From assembly GCF_002257565.1 (NCBI RefSeq), contig NZ_CP022736.1, forward strand, positions 5,208,001 through 5,272,000: DNA of 64,000 nucleotides, given 5' to 3'. The notes beneath the pieces were generated by a model. The model did no database searches. It was not told the DNA's origin and was given only the letters and a program-made list of their open reading frames with translations. The stretch comes from Herbaspirillum sp. meg3 (GTDB taxonomy: Bacteria; Pseudomonadota; Gammaproteobacteria; Burkholderiales; Burkholderiaceae_D). Shown in pieces: positions 34,642-43,153 of this stretch. Positions within the stretch are counted from its first letter, which is position 1, and the number at the start of each line of letters is the position of its first letter. The position numbers were made by a program, and so were the translations under genes.

Positions 34642-37600
34642 CTACCAGCTCTCCAGCAGGAGATGCAGGCGCGGCGTGCTATGCGAGAAGCCATAGGCCT
34701 GCCCCTGCATGCGTAGGCTGACCAACGCGGCCCGGATTTGCTCGTTGTCGCTTTGCAGACGCTTTGCGCATTGCCGCAACAGCGACGTGTGGTATTCCAG
34801 CCAGGGGCAGGATTCAAGTTCGGTGTATGGTGTGAGCCTGTCGACATATCGGATAGCAGCCGCAGCGTCGCCATCAAGCAATGCCGTTTCCGCAGCATTC
34901 ACCAGGAAACGAAACGCATTGTGCGCCACGCAGTCTCGACCGAGAATAGCTTCGCCACGCACCAAAGCTTGCCGGCGTACATCGCGGTCATCGGTCAGTA
35001 ATGCCAGCGTGCCGAATACCCAAGGCCCTATAAAGCCGTGCAACTGCAAACGATCGATCTTTTCTGCCGCTGTAATAATTGTTCGTTTTGCCTGATCCTG
35101 CCGGCCTTGTTGCCACAATGCGCGCGCCATCCCCTCCATCAGAAACGGTTCGAACCGTACTGCACCGAGCGAACGGCTCAAGGCCAGTCCCCCCTCGATC
35201 TCCTCTTCCGCCTGCTCGGCCTGCCCCAACCCAAGCAAGACCCAGCTGGCCGTCAGGTGCGCCACCATCTGAGCGCGATGATGGCCAACCTGGCGCGCAA
35301 GCTGCACCGCGCTAAGCGCATTTTCCATAGCAGTCACCGGCTGAGCGAGATAGATCAGCACCGAAGCCAGCGCGCTGCGATTGGATGCTTCCAGATTGAG
35401 AAAACGGTGCTCGCGACACATGGCAAGGCATCGGCTGAACGTACGGTACGCCGTATGCATTTTTCCCTGAGCGTAGTAGGAGTCGCCAATTCCGCTCATT
35501 GCCTGCGCCTCGATTTCCACCGCTGCGCCTGATTGCGCGTAGCGTGCCGCTTCTTCGTGCAAGCGACGGCCAACAGCAAATTCGCCACGCGGAAAACACA
35601 TGTTTCCTTTCAAGCATAACAACCGCGCCAGCGCGGCATCGTCATGCAGCTCGCGCGCCAGTGGAATGGCGATATCAAGCAGGCGCTGCTCTTCGTCGAG
35701 TTCATCGAGCATATTGAGCACGGCGGCCAGACCGGTGACCAGAGCGAGCCGTTCCCGCGGTTCGACAGTCAATTCCAACGCCCGCAAATAATAGCCCCGT
35801 GCCGACTCGATTTGTCCCAGGCCGACAGCAGCACGCGCGCGCAATGTCGGCAGCCGCGCATTGTGCGGGGCATTATCCGGCTGACCCGATGCAGATAACT
35901 CGCACATCTCCATCGCCACGTCGAAGCGATAGTCGGCCAGCGCTCTATCGACGGCATCGAACATCGCCTCGGCTGCAGCCGGATCGCCGCTGCGGTGCAA
36001 ATGCAGCGCATACAGCCGCTGATCGCTGTGGCGGAACAACTCCGCTACCGTGCGATGGAACTGCTGACGCTGCACCGGCTCGATTGCATCGTAAATGCAA
36101 TGCATCACCAGGTCATGCACAAAACGGTAGCGGCCCACACCGCTCCGGCGCACCAGGCAATTGCGGCCGGCCTCGTGCGGCTGATACTGCGAATCGCCGA
36201 TGACTTGCCGTAGCAGCGCCAGTTCGAAATCGTTGCCAAGCACGGCGGCCATGCGCAATGCACGCCGATGCCTGGCGTCAAGATCGTCGAGGCGCGATTG
36301 CACTAGATGACGCAAGCTATCCGATAACGAGGCCTCGGGACTGGCAAGCAACTGCGTCAGGAACAGGGGGTTGCCTTGCGCGCGCTCAACACAACGACGG
36401 CGATGCGCGACATCGACGTCATCGAACTGCTCCGCCAGGATATAGGCATCAGCAGCGCCCAAGGGCGCCAGATCGAATATGCTCAATGCCAGGTCTCCCA
36501 GGTGATGACGCAAGTCGTCATCGAGCGGATCTCGCTCGATGCGCGCCGTCACCACCCATACGACCGGTGCTTCACGCGTGAGCGACAACAACGTCCCCAG
36601 CGCTTCGAACATATACGTATCGCCCCAGTGCAGATCTTCGATCGTCAACAACAGAGGGCACCGTATCGCCCGATGCAAGATCAGAACATGCAGGGCCTTG
36701 ATGAGGTTGAGGCTGCGCATCTCTGAACTCATCTCGGCATAGAGGGCGTGTTGCCGGGCGTCCAACGGCGCCGCCGCCAGAATGCGGTAAAAAATCTGCC
36801 ATTCCGGCGGCAACGCCAGCCGGGACAGGGCCGCGTCAACGATATCCGGGCTACCGGCTGCCGCCTCGGCAACGCCATGCGGCAGTTCCAGCAGACTGCA
36901 AGCCAGCCGTCCCAGAATCGTCAGCCAGTTATCGGTGCCGTTATCAAGAATATCGCAGTGATGGCACACAAAGCCCTGCTGCCGAGCGATGTCGGCAAAT
37001 TCAGTAGCCAGGCGGGTTTTTCCCAGTCCGGCCATGCCGCGAAGATATAGCAAATGGCCGGCCTGGTATTGTTCGGCAACGTTGATGACGCCCTTGAATT
37101 GGCGAATTTCCGTGTGGCGTCCGATAAGCGGCTGATGCAATATGTCATCGTGCGCCAGCACCCGCTCGAACAGAAAATAGCGCGGCCTCTCGGCGGCGTC
37201 CAGCTTTGCCGTCGCCGCAAATGCGAAGCGTGTCGCCAGTTGCCGGCTCAACGCATCCGTGACATAGATGGGTACGTTTGTCCCGCCCGCAGCCGGCCAT
37301 GCCGGTATCGCATGGGGAGAAGCGTCGTCATGCCGCCGAGACGGTTGCTCTTGCCAACGCGCGGCGCGAATCAGCATTGCCCGCACATGACCGACGAATG
37401 CTTCTCGCTGCAAGGCCAGCGCACAGCATAGACAACGCTCGGCATCGCTGCGATAGGCCTGCGGATAGCCAAATACGATTACCAAGGCATGCTCTGACGG
37501 CACCTGTATCTGGCCGCCGAACTGTTGCGCCAGTTGCGCCACCGCGGCCAACGCCGGACTATCGACGGCATAAGCAAACGACAACGCCACGTGCAGCTCG

Positions 37601-37962
37601 ACCACGTAACGTACGGTATCGTCGATTACACCTGCATTGATTCCGAGGTCGCTGCTGCGCCGTCCCGTATTGACTCTCGCCGGTTCGTTGGGTGACATGG
37701 ACGCGGCAACGGGCACCAGCAACTGATCAAGTTTGACGTCGAACACTGTGGCCAGATGGCGTGCCGTCCGGTACAGGACAACCTTGCCGGTCTCGGCGCG
37801 TTTGATAGAAGCCACGGAAACGCATAACTGGCGACTCAGACACAATTCGGCGAGCGCTTCCTGACTAAGCGCACGCCTCTTGCGCAGATCCTTGAGCAGC
37901 GACGGATTGAGCAGGATACGCCCGTCCATTGCCGGCGGCAGGTTGATAGTTGTCGGATACAT
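34642..37962 (-). CDS. Large STAND-type regulator: HTH, degenerate cyclase-like region, AAA ATPase, TPR repeats
   Basis: A 1,106-residue cytoplasmic protein. Residues 20-85 are a Cro/CI-type HTH ('RALSQEALAEL', 'SVASIKRAETGK'). Residues about 115-265 resemble a class III nucleotide cyclase domain ('GGQIQVPSEHALVIVFGYPQAYRSDAERCLCCAL' is split over this stretch) but lack clear metal-binding aspartates, so it is probably inactive. Then comes an AAA/NTPase with Walker A 'GMAGLGKT' (309-316) and Walker B 'LLLTIEDLHW', and from about residue 650 many TPR-like helix pairs. Such proteins sense a ligand through the TPRs and switch transcription. It is divergent from the MACPF operon with a 380-bp gap, so it is its probable controller. 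ATG 37962 has no strong ribosome-binding site. Confidence 0.8.
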   Translation of the reverse strand: MYPTTINLPPAMDGRILLNPSLLKDLRKRRALSQEALAELCLSRQLCVSVASIKRAETGKVVLYRTARHLATVFDVKLDQLLVPVAASMSPNEPARVNTGRRSSDLGINAGVIDDTVRYVVELHVALSFAYAVDSPALAAVAQLAQQFGGQIQVPSEHALVIVFGYPQAYRSDAERCLCCALALQREAFVGHVRAMLIRAARWQEQPSRRHDDASPHAIPAWPAAGGTNVPIYVTDALSRQLATRFAFAATAKLDAAERPRYFLFERVLAHDDILHQPLIGRHTEIRQFKGVINVAEQYQAGHLLYLRGMAGLGKTRLATEFADIARQQGFVCHHCDILDNGTDNWLTILGRLACSLLELPHGVAEAAAGSPDIVDAALSRLALPPEWQIFYRILAAAPLDARQHALYAEMSSEMRSLNLIKALHVLILHRAIRCPLLLTIEDLHWGDTYMFEALGTLLSLTREAPVVWVVTARIERDPLDDDLRHHLGDLALSIFDLAPLGAADAYILAEQFDDVDVAHRRRCVERAQGNPLFLTQLLASPEASLSDSLRHLVQSRLDDLDARHRRALRMAAVLGNDFELALLRQVIGDSQYQPHEAGRNCLVRRSGVGRYRFVHDLVMHCIYDAIEPVQRQQFHRTVAELFRHSDQRLYALHLHRSGDPAAAEAMFDAVDRALADYRFDVAMEMCELSASGQPDNAPHNARLPTLRARAAVGLGQIESARGYYLRALELTVEPRERLALVTGLAAVLNMLDELDEEQRLLDIAIPLARELHDDAALARLLCLKGNMCFPRGEFAVGRRLHEEAARYAQSGAAVEIEAQAMSGIGDSYYAQGKMHTAYRTFSRCLAMCREHRFLNLEASNRSALASVLIYLAQPVTAMENALSAVQLARQVGHHRAQMVAHLTASWVLLGLGQAEQAEEEIEGGLALSRSLGAVRFEPFLMEGMARALWQQGRQDQAKRTIITAAEKIDRLQLHGFIGPWVFGTLALLTDDRDVRRQALVRGEAILGRDCVAHNAFRFLVNAAETALLDGDAAAAIRYVDRLTPYTELESCPWLEYHTSLLRQCAKRLQSDNEQIRAALVSLRMQGQAYGFSHSTPRLHLLLESW

Positions 37963-38266
37963 CACACCGGTTCTAAAAAAGAGGGCATGCCGATGCAGTT
38001 GGATAGAGCGCTGCCCAGCGCATCCTGTCTGCACGAGGCGGATTTTCTGACAGTCCGATTCCATGGCGATCGGACGCCTGACTGTGTGTGCCTGTTTGAT
38101 TCTTTATACATACTCCCGACCTTCCGGTGCGTATGTGATGCTGAACTGATACCGCCGCGATACTGCTCTGAACTGTCACACTTCAAGGTCGCCGAACATA
38201 CTTGCCACACCGTCGTTCCATCCCGGACAGCCACGGTATCCCCCTTCTTTCTCCTCGCAGGTGAAT
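37963..38266. promoter_or_regulatory. Divergent control region of the HTH-AAA-TPR regulator and the MACPF operon
   Basis: A 304-bp gap with no convincing gene. An inverted repeat with arms GTCCGAT and ATCGGAC around 9 nt (38053-38075) is a candidate operator for the HTH domain of the regulator. A plausible plus-strand -10 (TATACA, near 38106) lies just downstream in an AT-rich patch. A ribosome-binding site AGGTGA stands at the end, before the 24-codon ORF. Confidence 0.4.
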
Positions 38267-38341
38267 ATGAAAACAATCCAACTGACAACCGGCACACAGC
38301 CCCGCGGCCTCGTGCACCCAAACACAACAGGAGGACGTTGA
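38267..38341 (+). CDS. 24-residue peptide ORF at the head of the MACPF operon
   Basis: ATG 38267, preceded by AGGTGA, opens a 24-codon frame (MKTIQLTTGTQPRG..., ending NTTGGR). Its TGA is followed after one base by the ATG of the 81-residue gene, whose own ribosome-binding site AGGAGG lies inside this ORF. It could be a regulatory leader peptide, a coupling ORF, or a small secreted or modified peptide. The Thr-rich composition and C-terminal TTGGR are noted, but I recognise no family. Confidence 0.45.
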   Translation: MKTIQLTTGTQPRGLVHPNTTGGR

Positions 38342-38342
38342 T

Positions 38343-38588
38343 ATGGCATGGCACCATTTGAGATGCACATTTTCCGATTGGCAGCGCGACTACAAACATC
38401 GGACAAAAGGCGATCTGATTCACAAACAACAAGGCGCGGTCATCCAAAAAGCGCGCGCCCAGGCCTTGAAAGAATTGCATGCCAGCGGACAGGCCAAGTA
38501 CACCTCGGCCACCCTCGACAAGGTCGGCTACAACAACGAAACCTGGAATCAAGGCGGCGACCCCGGCCCCAACTACAGGGAAATCTGA
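38343..38588 (+). CDS. Small 81-residue protein of the MACPF operon, unrecognised
   Basis: It has one of the strongest ribosome-binding sites in the window (AGGAGGACG), so it is very likely translated. The protein is basic and helical in its first two thirds (about residues 10-50, Lys/Gln/Ala-rich) and ends in a Gly/Pro/Asn-rich tail ('NQGGDPGPNYREI'). There is no signal peptide and no membrane segment. It precedes the MACPF gene by 75 bp. Possible roles are a chaperone or immunity-like partner of the pore former, or a substrate of the glycosyltransferase; none is shown. Confidence 0.7.
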   Translation: MAWHHLRCTFSDWQRDYKHRTKGDLIHKQQGAVIQKARAQALKELHASGQAKYTSATLDKVGYNNETWNQGGDPGPNYREI

Positions 38589-38663
38589 CTCCCCGACGAC
38601 CCGGCCATGGTCCGCACATCTCCTGGCTGGGCAAGTACAACAAGACGTTAAAAAGGACGCAAT

Positions 38664-40229
38664 ATGCATACCGAATCAACTCAGAAAAGTAACAGTGGCG
38701 ACGCTATCGAATCCATCCCCGGCTATGCCTTGGTTGGCTACGGCTTCGACATCTTCAAGGCTTACGATCAAAATTCCATCATCAAGGCATTATTCAAGAT
38801 CGGCGACAAAGGCGGATCATCCATCACCCTCGGCGACAAGAGCTATGCAGTCCCGGAAAACATCTCCCATATCCCAACTGTCGGCAAAGTAGGCAACACC
38901 TACCTGTTTTCTTCGCGCGAAAAAGTACAGAAACATTTTTCCACTAAAGCGGATATTGAAGCATCTGCATTCGGTTTTTCCGGGCACATCGAAGCCTCGT
39001 ATTCCCACACATCCAAATCCAATCAGGACTATTTTTACGCGCTCACCGAAACGTCCAGCACGGCCTACTCACTCTCGTTGCGAGATGATTCCGAAGAGAT
39101 GCTGACGGACAGCTTCGCCAAGGAAATGAAAAAGCTGCCAAAAAAATTCACCCCTGAGAACCAGAACACTTTCTTTGCTTTCTTCCGCAAACACGGCAGC
39201 CACTACGTGGACAAGGTCATCATGGGCGGTCGCCTGTATTTTTCCACCTCGGTCAGCAAGAGCCATTATTCCTCCGAGGAAGAAGTCAAGCTGAAAGTAA
39301 CTGCCGAATACGCCGGAGCATTCTCTTCGGTCAAGGCAGAATCCGAAAGCAACTGGAAAACGCTGGACCAAAAGTGGCAACAAAACCGATCCGTCACAGT
39401 GCAGGCTACGGGCGGCGACGACTCCATTCTTGATGCACTCAAACCGGCCTTCGGCCAGTGGAAAGGCGACGCCTTCAAAACTTGGAACGCCTCGCTGGAA
39501 CAGAAGCCGGGTATCGTCGATTTCAAACTTGCGCCAATCTCGCAACTGTTCCCTGGCGACCAGGTTGATGAGGTTGCCCTGGCACTAAAAAAGTATATCA
39601 ATGGCGGCATCGTAGCCAAGGCCATCGTCCTGCCCTCGCACGATCGCGACTACGTGGTGCACGCCAACACCTCGATTTCCTTCGCCAGTCGCGTAGTACC
39701 AGTGCTTGATACCATGCCCAAACCACCGACCTCGGAGACTTGGATGGCTGGTGCGCAACTGGTGCTTTTCGACGCCAGCACACATCAGATACTGCTCAAC
39801 AAGACCCTCTACGCAGAATCCATGGGCCGCCAGGTCACGGACATGTACGATCGTCTATATGCAGAAGTCGCAAAGTTCGACGAAAAAGCGCAGGAATACT
39901 ATTGTGCGCTGTCGATCTTCGGCGTATTTGCACCGCTCTTCCCGAGAGCAAAACTGGCAGCCTGGCTCGATAGTTGCGGCGCCAAGATGGAGCAATGGAA
40001 GCTCCTGGCCGGCTACAGCGCGAGCGATTCCGGCTTTGTTTCCTACTGCATGGTCGGCAGAAGTGGGCAAAGCGGCGGCGCCCAGGAAGATCTCAAGCTG
40101 GTTCCGGCTGGACGCGTTCGCGCCAACTACGAAGCCGTCTCACGCTACTTCATCTACGGCAAAAAAATGCTCAGCACAACGGACGGCACCCACGACGCGG
40201 ACGAAGAGCTGCAAGAGGAAGAGGCTTGA
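38664..40229 (+). CDS. MACPF-domain pore-forming protein
   Basis: A 521-residue protein with a membrane attack complex/perforin domain: the opening 'YALVGYGFDIFKAY', a helical-bundle region rich in Ser/Lys, and the signature 'FFRKHGSHYV' followed by the Gly pair in 'IMGGRLYF' (residues 173-193). The Gly-Ser-His variant replaces the usual Gly-Thr-His. Residues about 330-500 form a second domain of unknown type, and the C-terminus is Glu-rich ('DADEELQEEEA'). There is no signal peptide, so release would need lysis or another secretion route. AAGGAC precedes the ATG. Bacterial MACPF proteins include antibacterial toxins (Bacteroides BSAP) and insect-related factors; which applies here is unknown. 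Its TGA overlaps the start of the glycosyltransferase. Confidence 0.88.
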   Translation: MHTESTQKSNSGDAIESIPGYALVGYGFDIFKAYDQNSIIKALFKIGDKGGSSITLGDKSYAVPENISHIPTVGKVGNTYLFSSREKVQKHFSTKADIEASAFGFSGHIEASYSHTSKSNQDYFYALTETSSTAYSLSLRDDSEEMLTDSFAKEMKKLPKKFTPENQNTFFAFFRKHGSHYVDKVIMGGRLYFSTSVSKSHYSSEEEVKLKVTAEYAGAFSSVKAESESNWKTLDQKWQQNRSVTVQATGGDDSILDALKPAFGQWKGDAFKTWNASLEQKPGIVDFKLAPISQLFPGDQVDEVALALKKYINGGIVAKAIVLPSHDRDYVVHANTSISFASRVVPVLDTMPKPPTSETWMAGAQLVLFDASTHQILLNKTLYAESMGRQVTDMYDRLYAEVAKFDEKAQEYYCALSIFGVFAPLFPRAKLAAWLDSCGAKMEQWKLLAGYSASDSGFVSYCMVGRSGQSGGAQEDLKLVPAGRVRANYEAVSRYFIYGKKMLSTTDGTHDADEELQEEEA

Positions 40230-41449
40230 AGCCAGTCGTTCTCCTCGTCAGCCAGGCCGGTCAAAGAACCGGCCTGGCGCGCGTGACCTGCGGCATCGCG
40301 GTGCATCTGGCCCCGTATTGCGACATGCACGTGCTGGGGATCGATTGTTTCGATCCCCAGCAGACCGGCCTGATGGCTGCAGGCTGGACCTTGCATCACA
40401 ATCCGCTCGGCTACGACGTGTTCGCAGAAATGCGCCTGGAGCAACTGCTCGATACCTTGCAACCCGATACGGTCGTTCTTTACAACGACGTAGGTGTGAT
40501 AGAACGTTACTTCCACGCGCTCGACTGCGCCCGCCATCGCAGCAAGGTGATCGGCTATTGCCCGGTGGACGGTGAATTTGCCCATCCTGATGCGGTCGCA
40601 CCATTACTGCGTTTGGACGCACTGGCGGTGTTTACCGAGTTTGGACGAAACGCCATCTGCAAGGCCGCCGCACACATCGGCCTTGCCTCCCGGGCGGTAT
40701 TCCAAAATATATCCGTCATTCCGCACGGACTCGATCTGGACGACTTCCATCCTTGCCCCCCAGACCAACCTGACCATGCCCGCCGACGCGCCGCACGTTG
40801 CGCCCTGCTGCCCGGAGAACTGCAAGCATGGGACGGTTTCTGGGTGCTCAACGCCAATCGCAATCAACCGCGCAAGCGTCTCGACCTGACGCTGGAAGGC
40901 TTCGCCCGCTTCGCTGCTGGCAAGCCCGATGACGTGCGCCTGTACCTGCATACAGGCATGCAAGAAATCGGCATCGATATCCTGCGTTATGCCGAGATCC
41001 TCGGCATCAGCAGGCGCCTGTTACTTACTCGCCGCGACGGCCAGCACCCCGACTGCTCATCTCACCACCTCAATCTGATCTACAACGCCTGCGATGTTGG
41101 CGTCAACACGGCCATCGGCGAAGGCTGGGGTCTGGTCAGCTGCGAGCATGGCGCCACCATGAGTGCGCAAATTGTTCCCCGTCACAGTGCGTGTGCCGAA
41201 ATCTGGCACGGTGCGGCGCTGCTGATGGAACCGGCTGCGACGGTGTGCGGCATCATGCTGCAGGGTCGCGTGATTGATCCCGATAACCTGGCCGATGCCT
41301 TGCAACGACTCTACGATGACCCCGAGCAACGGCGCCAACTGGCAAAAGCCGCCCATGCGCGCGTGAACAACGCAGCCTACCGCTGGCCGCAAGTCGCTGC
41401 ACAATGGAACTCATTGCTGAACCTGTGCAATCAACCGGCCAACCTGTAG
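40226..41449 (+). CDS. GT4-family glycosyltransferase coupled to the MACPF gene
   Basis: I start it at TTG 40226, which overlaps the MACPF stop (TTGA) and follows AAGAGGAAGAGG; the frame is open further upstream inside the MACPF gene. The 407-residue protein has a GT-B fold: 'LLVSQAGQRTGLARVT' as the N-terminal Rossmann loop, 'NANRNQPRKRLDLTLEGF' at the start of the C-terminal nucleotide-sugar domain, and 'IGEGWGLVSCEHGA' as the conserved E-x7-E-like donor site. It is probably cytoplasmic. The very tight coupling suggests that it glycosylates the MACPF protein, the 81-residue protein or a related surface target; donor and acceptor are unknown. Confidence 0.82.
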   Translation: MKPVVLLVSQAGQRTGLARVTCGIAVHLAPYCDMHVLGIDCFDPQQTGLMAAGWTLHHNPLGYDVFAEMRLEQLLDTLQPDTVVLYNDVGVIERYFHALDCARHRSKVIGYCPVDGEFAHPDAVAPLLRLDALAVFTEFGRNAICKAAAHIGLASRAVFQNISVIPHGLDLDDFHPCPPDQPDHARRRAARCALLPGELQAWDGFWVLNANRNQPRKRLDLTLEGFARFAAGKPDDVRLYLHTGMQEIGIDILRYAEILGISRRLLLTRRDGQHPDCSSHHLNLIYNACDVGVNTAIGEGWGLVSCEHGATMSAQIVPRHSACAEIWHGAALLMEPAATVCGIMLQGRVIDPDNLADALQRLYDDPEQRRQLAKAAHARVNNAAYRWPQVAAQWNSLLNLCNQPANL

Positions 41450-41517
41450 CATGCGAGACGACATTCCATCTTGAACATTTCAATACCTATACCACCTTCA
41501 CTACACGGGAGCCGTTC

Positions 41518-42360
41518 GTGACCGCCCTGCCGACACCTATCGTCAAAAATTTTGACCAGCCTATCCTTTTCATCGCAGAGGTAAAAAACACCCCGCTCGA
41601 TGAAAAACTTCCCTTCTTGTACAACAATCGCGGCGTCGGCGAACAAAAGACCGAGCAGTGCGGCGACCTGATCGTGATCGAGCCGACAGATCCGCATCGC
41701 ATGCTGGGCCAGCAATACGAGAACGTTACCTGTGTACCGAAGACCATCAACCCAGGCAAGCCGAACGCCTACGAAATCGGTTCCTTCAATTTCCATACCG
41801 ATGAAGTTGTCTACCAACCGCTGCCGGCCACCCGGGAAACTGTGCGCGCCTTCGGCATGACCTTGTTGCGTGATAAGGAATGCGTGCGATTTCCCTACCG
41901 AGGGCTTGATATGAACGTGTATCTCTACGGTCAGTGGGCCGCCTATCAGTCTCCCTACCTGGAGCCCGAGCGCCGTCTGGAATTGCTACCCCGCAATCCA
42001 ACCGATCTCGAGTTCCATAACTTCGCGCATGTGTTTTTTTCGCACGGCCAGTTGCCATTGGTGATCAGCGTCGCACGCTGGCGACCGCACCAGCGCCGCA
42101 TCTGGTTGGCAGACCTGTGGCTCGAGCCAGGCGACGCCATTGTGCTACCGCCACAACCGACACCGGGACTAATCGGCCCCGATACGGTGATCGATCTGCA
42201 CGGAAACCGCAACTCGGCACTAGCTTGCCGTTTCCACGACGGCGTACCGCACTTGCTGACCACAACCATTTTAGGCAACGAGGCAGTCATGCAAAATCCT
42301 GCCACGCGCGCTCACTATTTCGAAGAAATCACGCCCACGCGTCATCTCCGGCTGCGGTAA
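41518..42360 (+). CDS. Unrecognised protein, last gene of the MACPF operon
   Basis: A 280-residue protein from GTG 41518, with GGGAG six bases upstream. A longer frame from ATG 41404 would overlap the glycosyltransferase by 46 bp without any ribosome-binding site. The composition is soluble and beta-rich, with many Pro and aromatic residues ('FPYRGLDMNVYLYGQWAAYQSPYLEPERR', best read as two shorter motifs, and 'EPGDAIVLPPQPTPG'). The 'PGDAIVLP' turn and scattered His recall cupin-like folds, but the metal-binding pattern is not clear. No signal peptide or membrane segment. It is co-directional with the glycosyltransferase and likely part of the same system. Confidence 0.65.
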   Translation: MTALPTPIVKNFDQPILFIAEVKNTPLDEKLPFLYNNRGVGEQKTEQCGDLIVIEPTDPHRMLGQQYENVTCVPKTINPGKPNAYEIGSFNFHTDEVVYQPLPATRETVRAFGMTLLRDKECVRFPYRGLDMNVYLYGQWAAYQSPYLEPERRLELLPRNPTDLEFHNFAHVFFSHGQLPLVISVARWRPHQRRIWLADLWLEPGDAIVLPPQPTPGLIGPDTVIDLHGNRNSALACRFHDGVPHLLTTTILGNEAVMQNPATRAHYFEEITPTRHLRLR

Positions 42361-42505
42361 GCAAAATAACGGCTCACATAGCCGCTGCACCCTGCATTGC
42401 TCTCGTCCTGTCACGGCCAAGTCGCACTATTTGATTGCCGCTCCGCACTACGCGGACTTCCCGTACGACGGCAACTGCCCAAGTCCTCATTCCAGAGGAA
42501 TGGCG

Positions 42506-42539
42506 GGCGGTTGCCGCGCCGGATATCGCCGCAACCGCC
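42506..42539. terminator. Stem-loop between the MACPF operon and the tail-collar genes
   Basis: Perfect 9-bp arms GGCGGTTGC (42506-42514) and GCAACCGCC (42531-42539) enclose a 16-nt loop that can pair partly with itself. It sits between convergent genes, so it may end either transcript. There is no T-tract on either side. Confidence 0.4.
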
Positions 42540-42547
42540 TGATAAAT

Positions 42548-43111
42548 TCAACCAAACACCGGAAACACGCCATCCCCGGCAACAGTCTGGGTCATGATGT
42601 AGTACGCCAGCGCACCGAACGGCTGGCGGTTTTCGTGCGCATCCGTTCCTCCATCGATCTTGCCGAGCGTGTTGCTCATCTTGGCATCGCTGGTGGTGTG
42701 AGAGAAGATCTTGGATTCCGGTATCGCCAGACTGTAACCCTCCGCCGGTAGGTTTTCCCTGTGATCCGTGACAACGCCGGTCACGGGATCGGTGGTCTTG
42801 GGGATGCTGAAGAAGTTCAGGCCATGGCTGTGCGCCGGAACGTTTTCGGCTGCCAGTACTGCCGTGTTGGCGCCGAAGGTATCGCCGATCCGGCGTTGTG
42901 ACAGCCCGTTGCCCTGCCCCTGGCCGCAAGCCGCACGTCCCGTCAGATTGGGCAACTGAAACTGCCTGACGCCGTCGCCGCCGTAGTTGTTGCCGATCAG
43001 GGAAAACAACTGCGTAAAACGGCTGACCGGGAGCGATGCGCCGTCACATAGCGCCCAGCCCGGAGGTGCATAGCCGAACCCGAAAATTTGAATTTCACCG
43101 ATGAATGCCAT
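42548..43111 (-). CDS. Phage tail-collar domain protein, Mdp type (third of three)
   Basis: A 187-residue protein with an N-terminal tail-collar domain: 'MAFIGEIQIFGFGYAPPGWALCDG', broken after the first half, then 'LFSLIGNNYGGDGVRQFQLPNLTGRA', then 'VPAHSH' and a C-terminal 'QPFGALAYYIM'. AGGAG lies nine bases before the ATG. Such proteins (microcystin-dependent protein family) come in tandem sets of two or three in many bacteria with no other phage genes, and their function is not established. It is co-directional with two paralogues. Confidence 0.85.
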   Translation of the reverse strand: MAFIGEIQIFGFGYAPPGWALCDGASLPVSRFTQLFSLIGNNYGGDGVRQFQLPNLTGRAACGQGQGNGLSQRRIGDTFGANTAVLAAENVPAHSHGLNFFSIPKTTDPVTGVVTDHRENLPAEGYSLAIPESKIFSHTTSDAKMSNTLGKIDGGTDAHENRQPFGALAYYIMTQTVAGDGVFPVFG

Positions 43112-43153
43112 ATCGCGATGCTCCTGTATTGATGGTCTTGCCGGTCTGAGGTC

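Noticed and set aside
37987..38361. 124-codon plus-strand frame in the regulator-MACPF gap
   Set aside because: It has no ribosome-binding site, ends inside the 81-residue gene in another frame, and its composition is not protein-like; the 24-codon ORF has better signals.
41404..41517. Longer start of the unknown protein at ATG 41404
   Set aside because: It would overlap the glycosyltransferase by 46 bp and has no ribosome-binding site, whereas GTG 41518 has GGGAG at proper distance.
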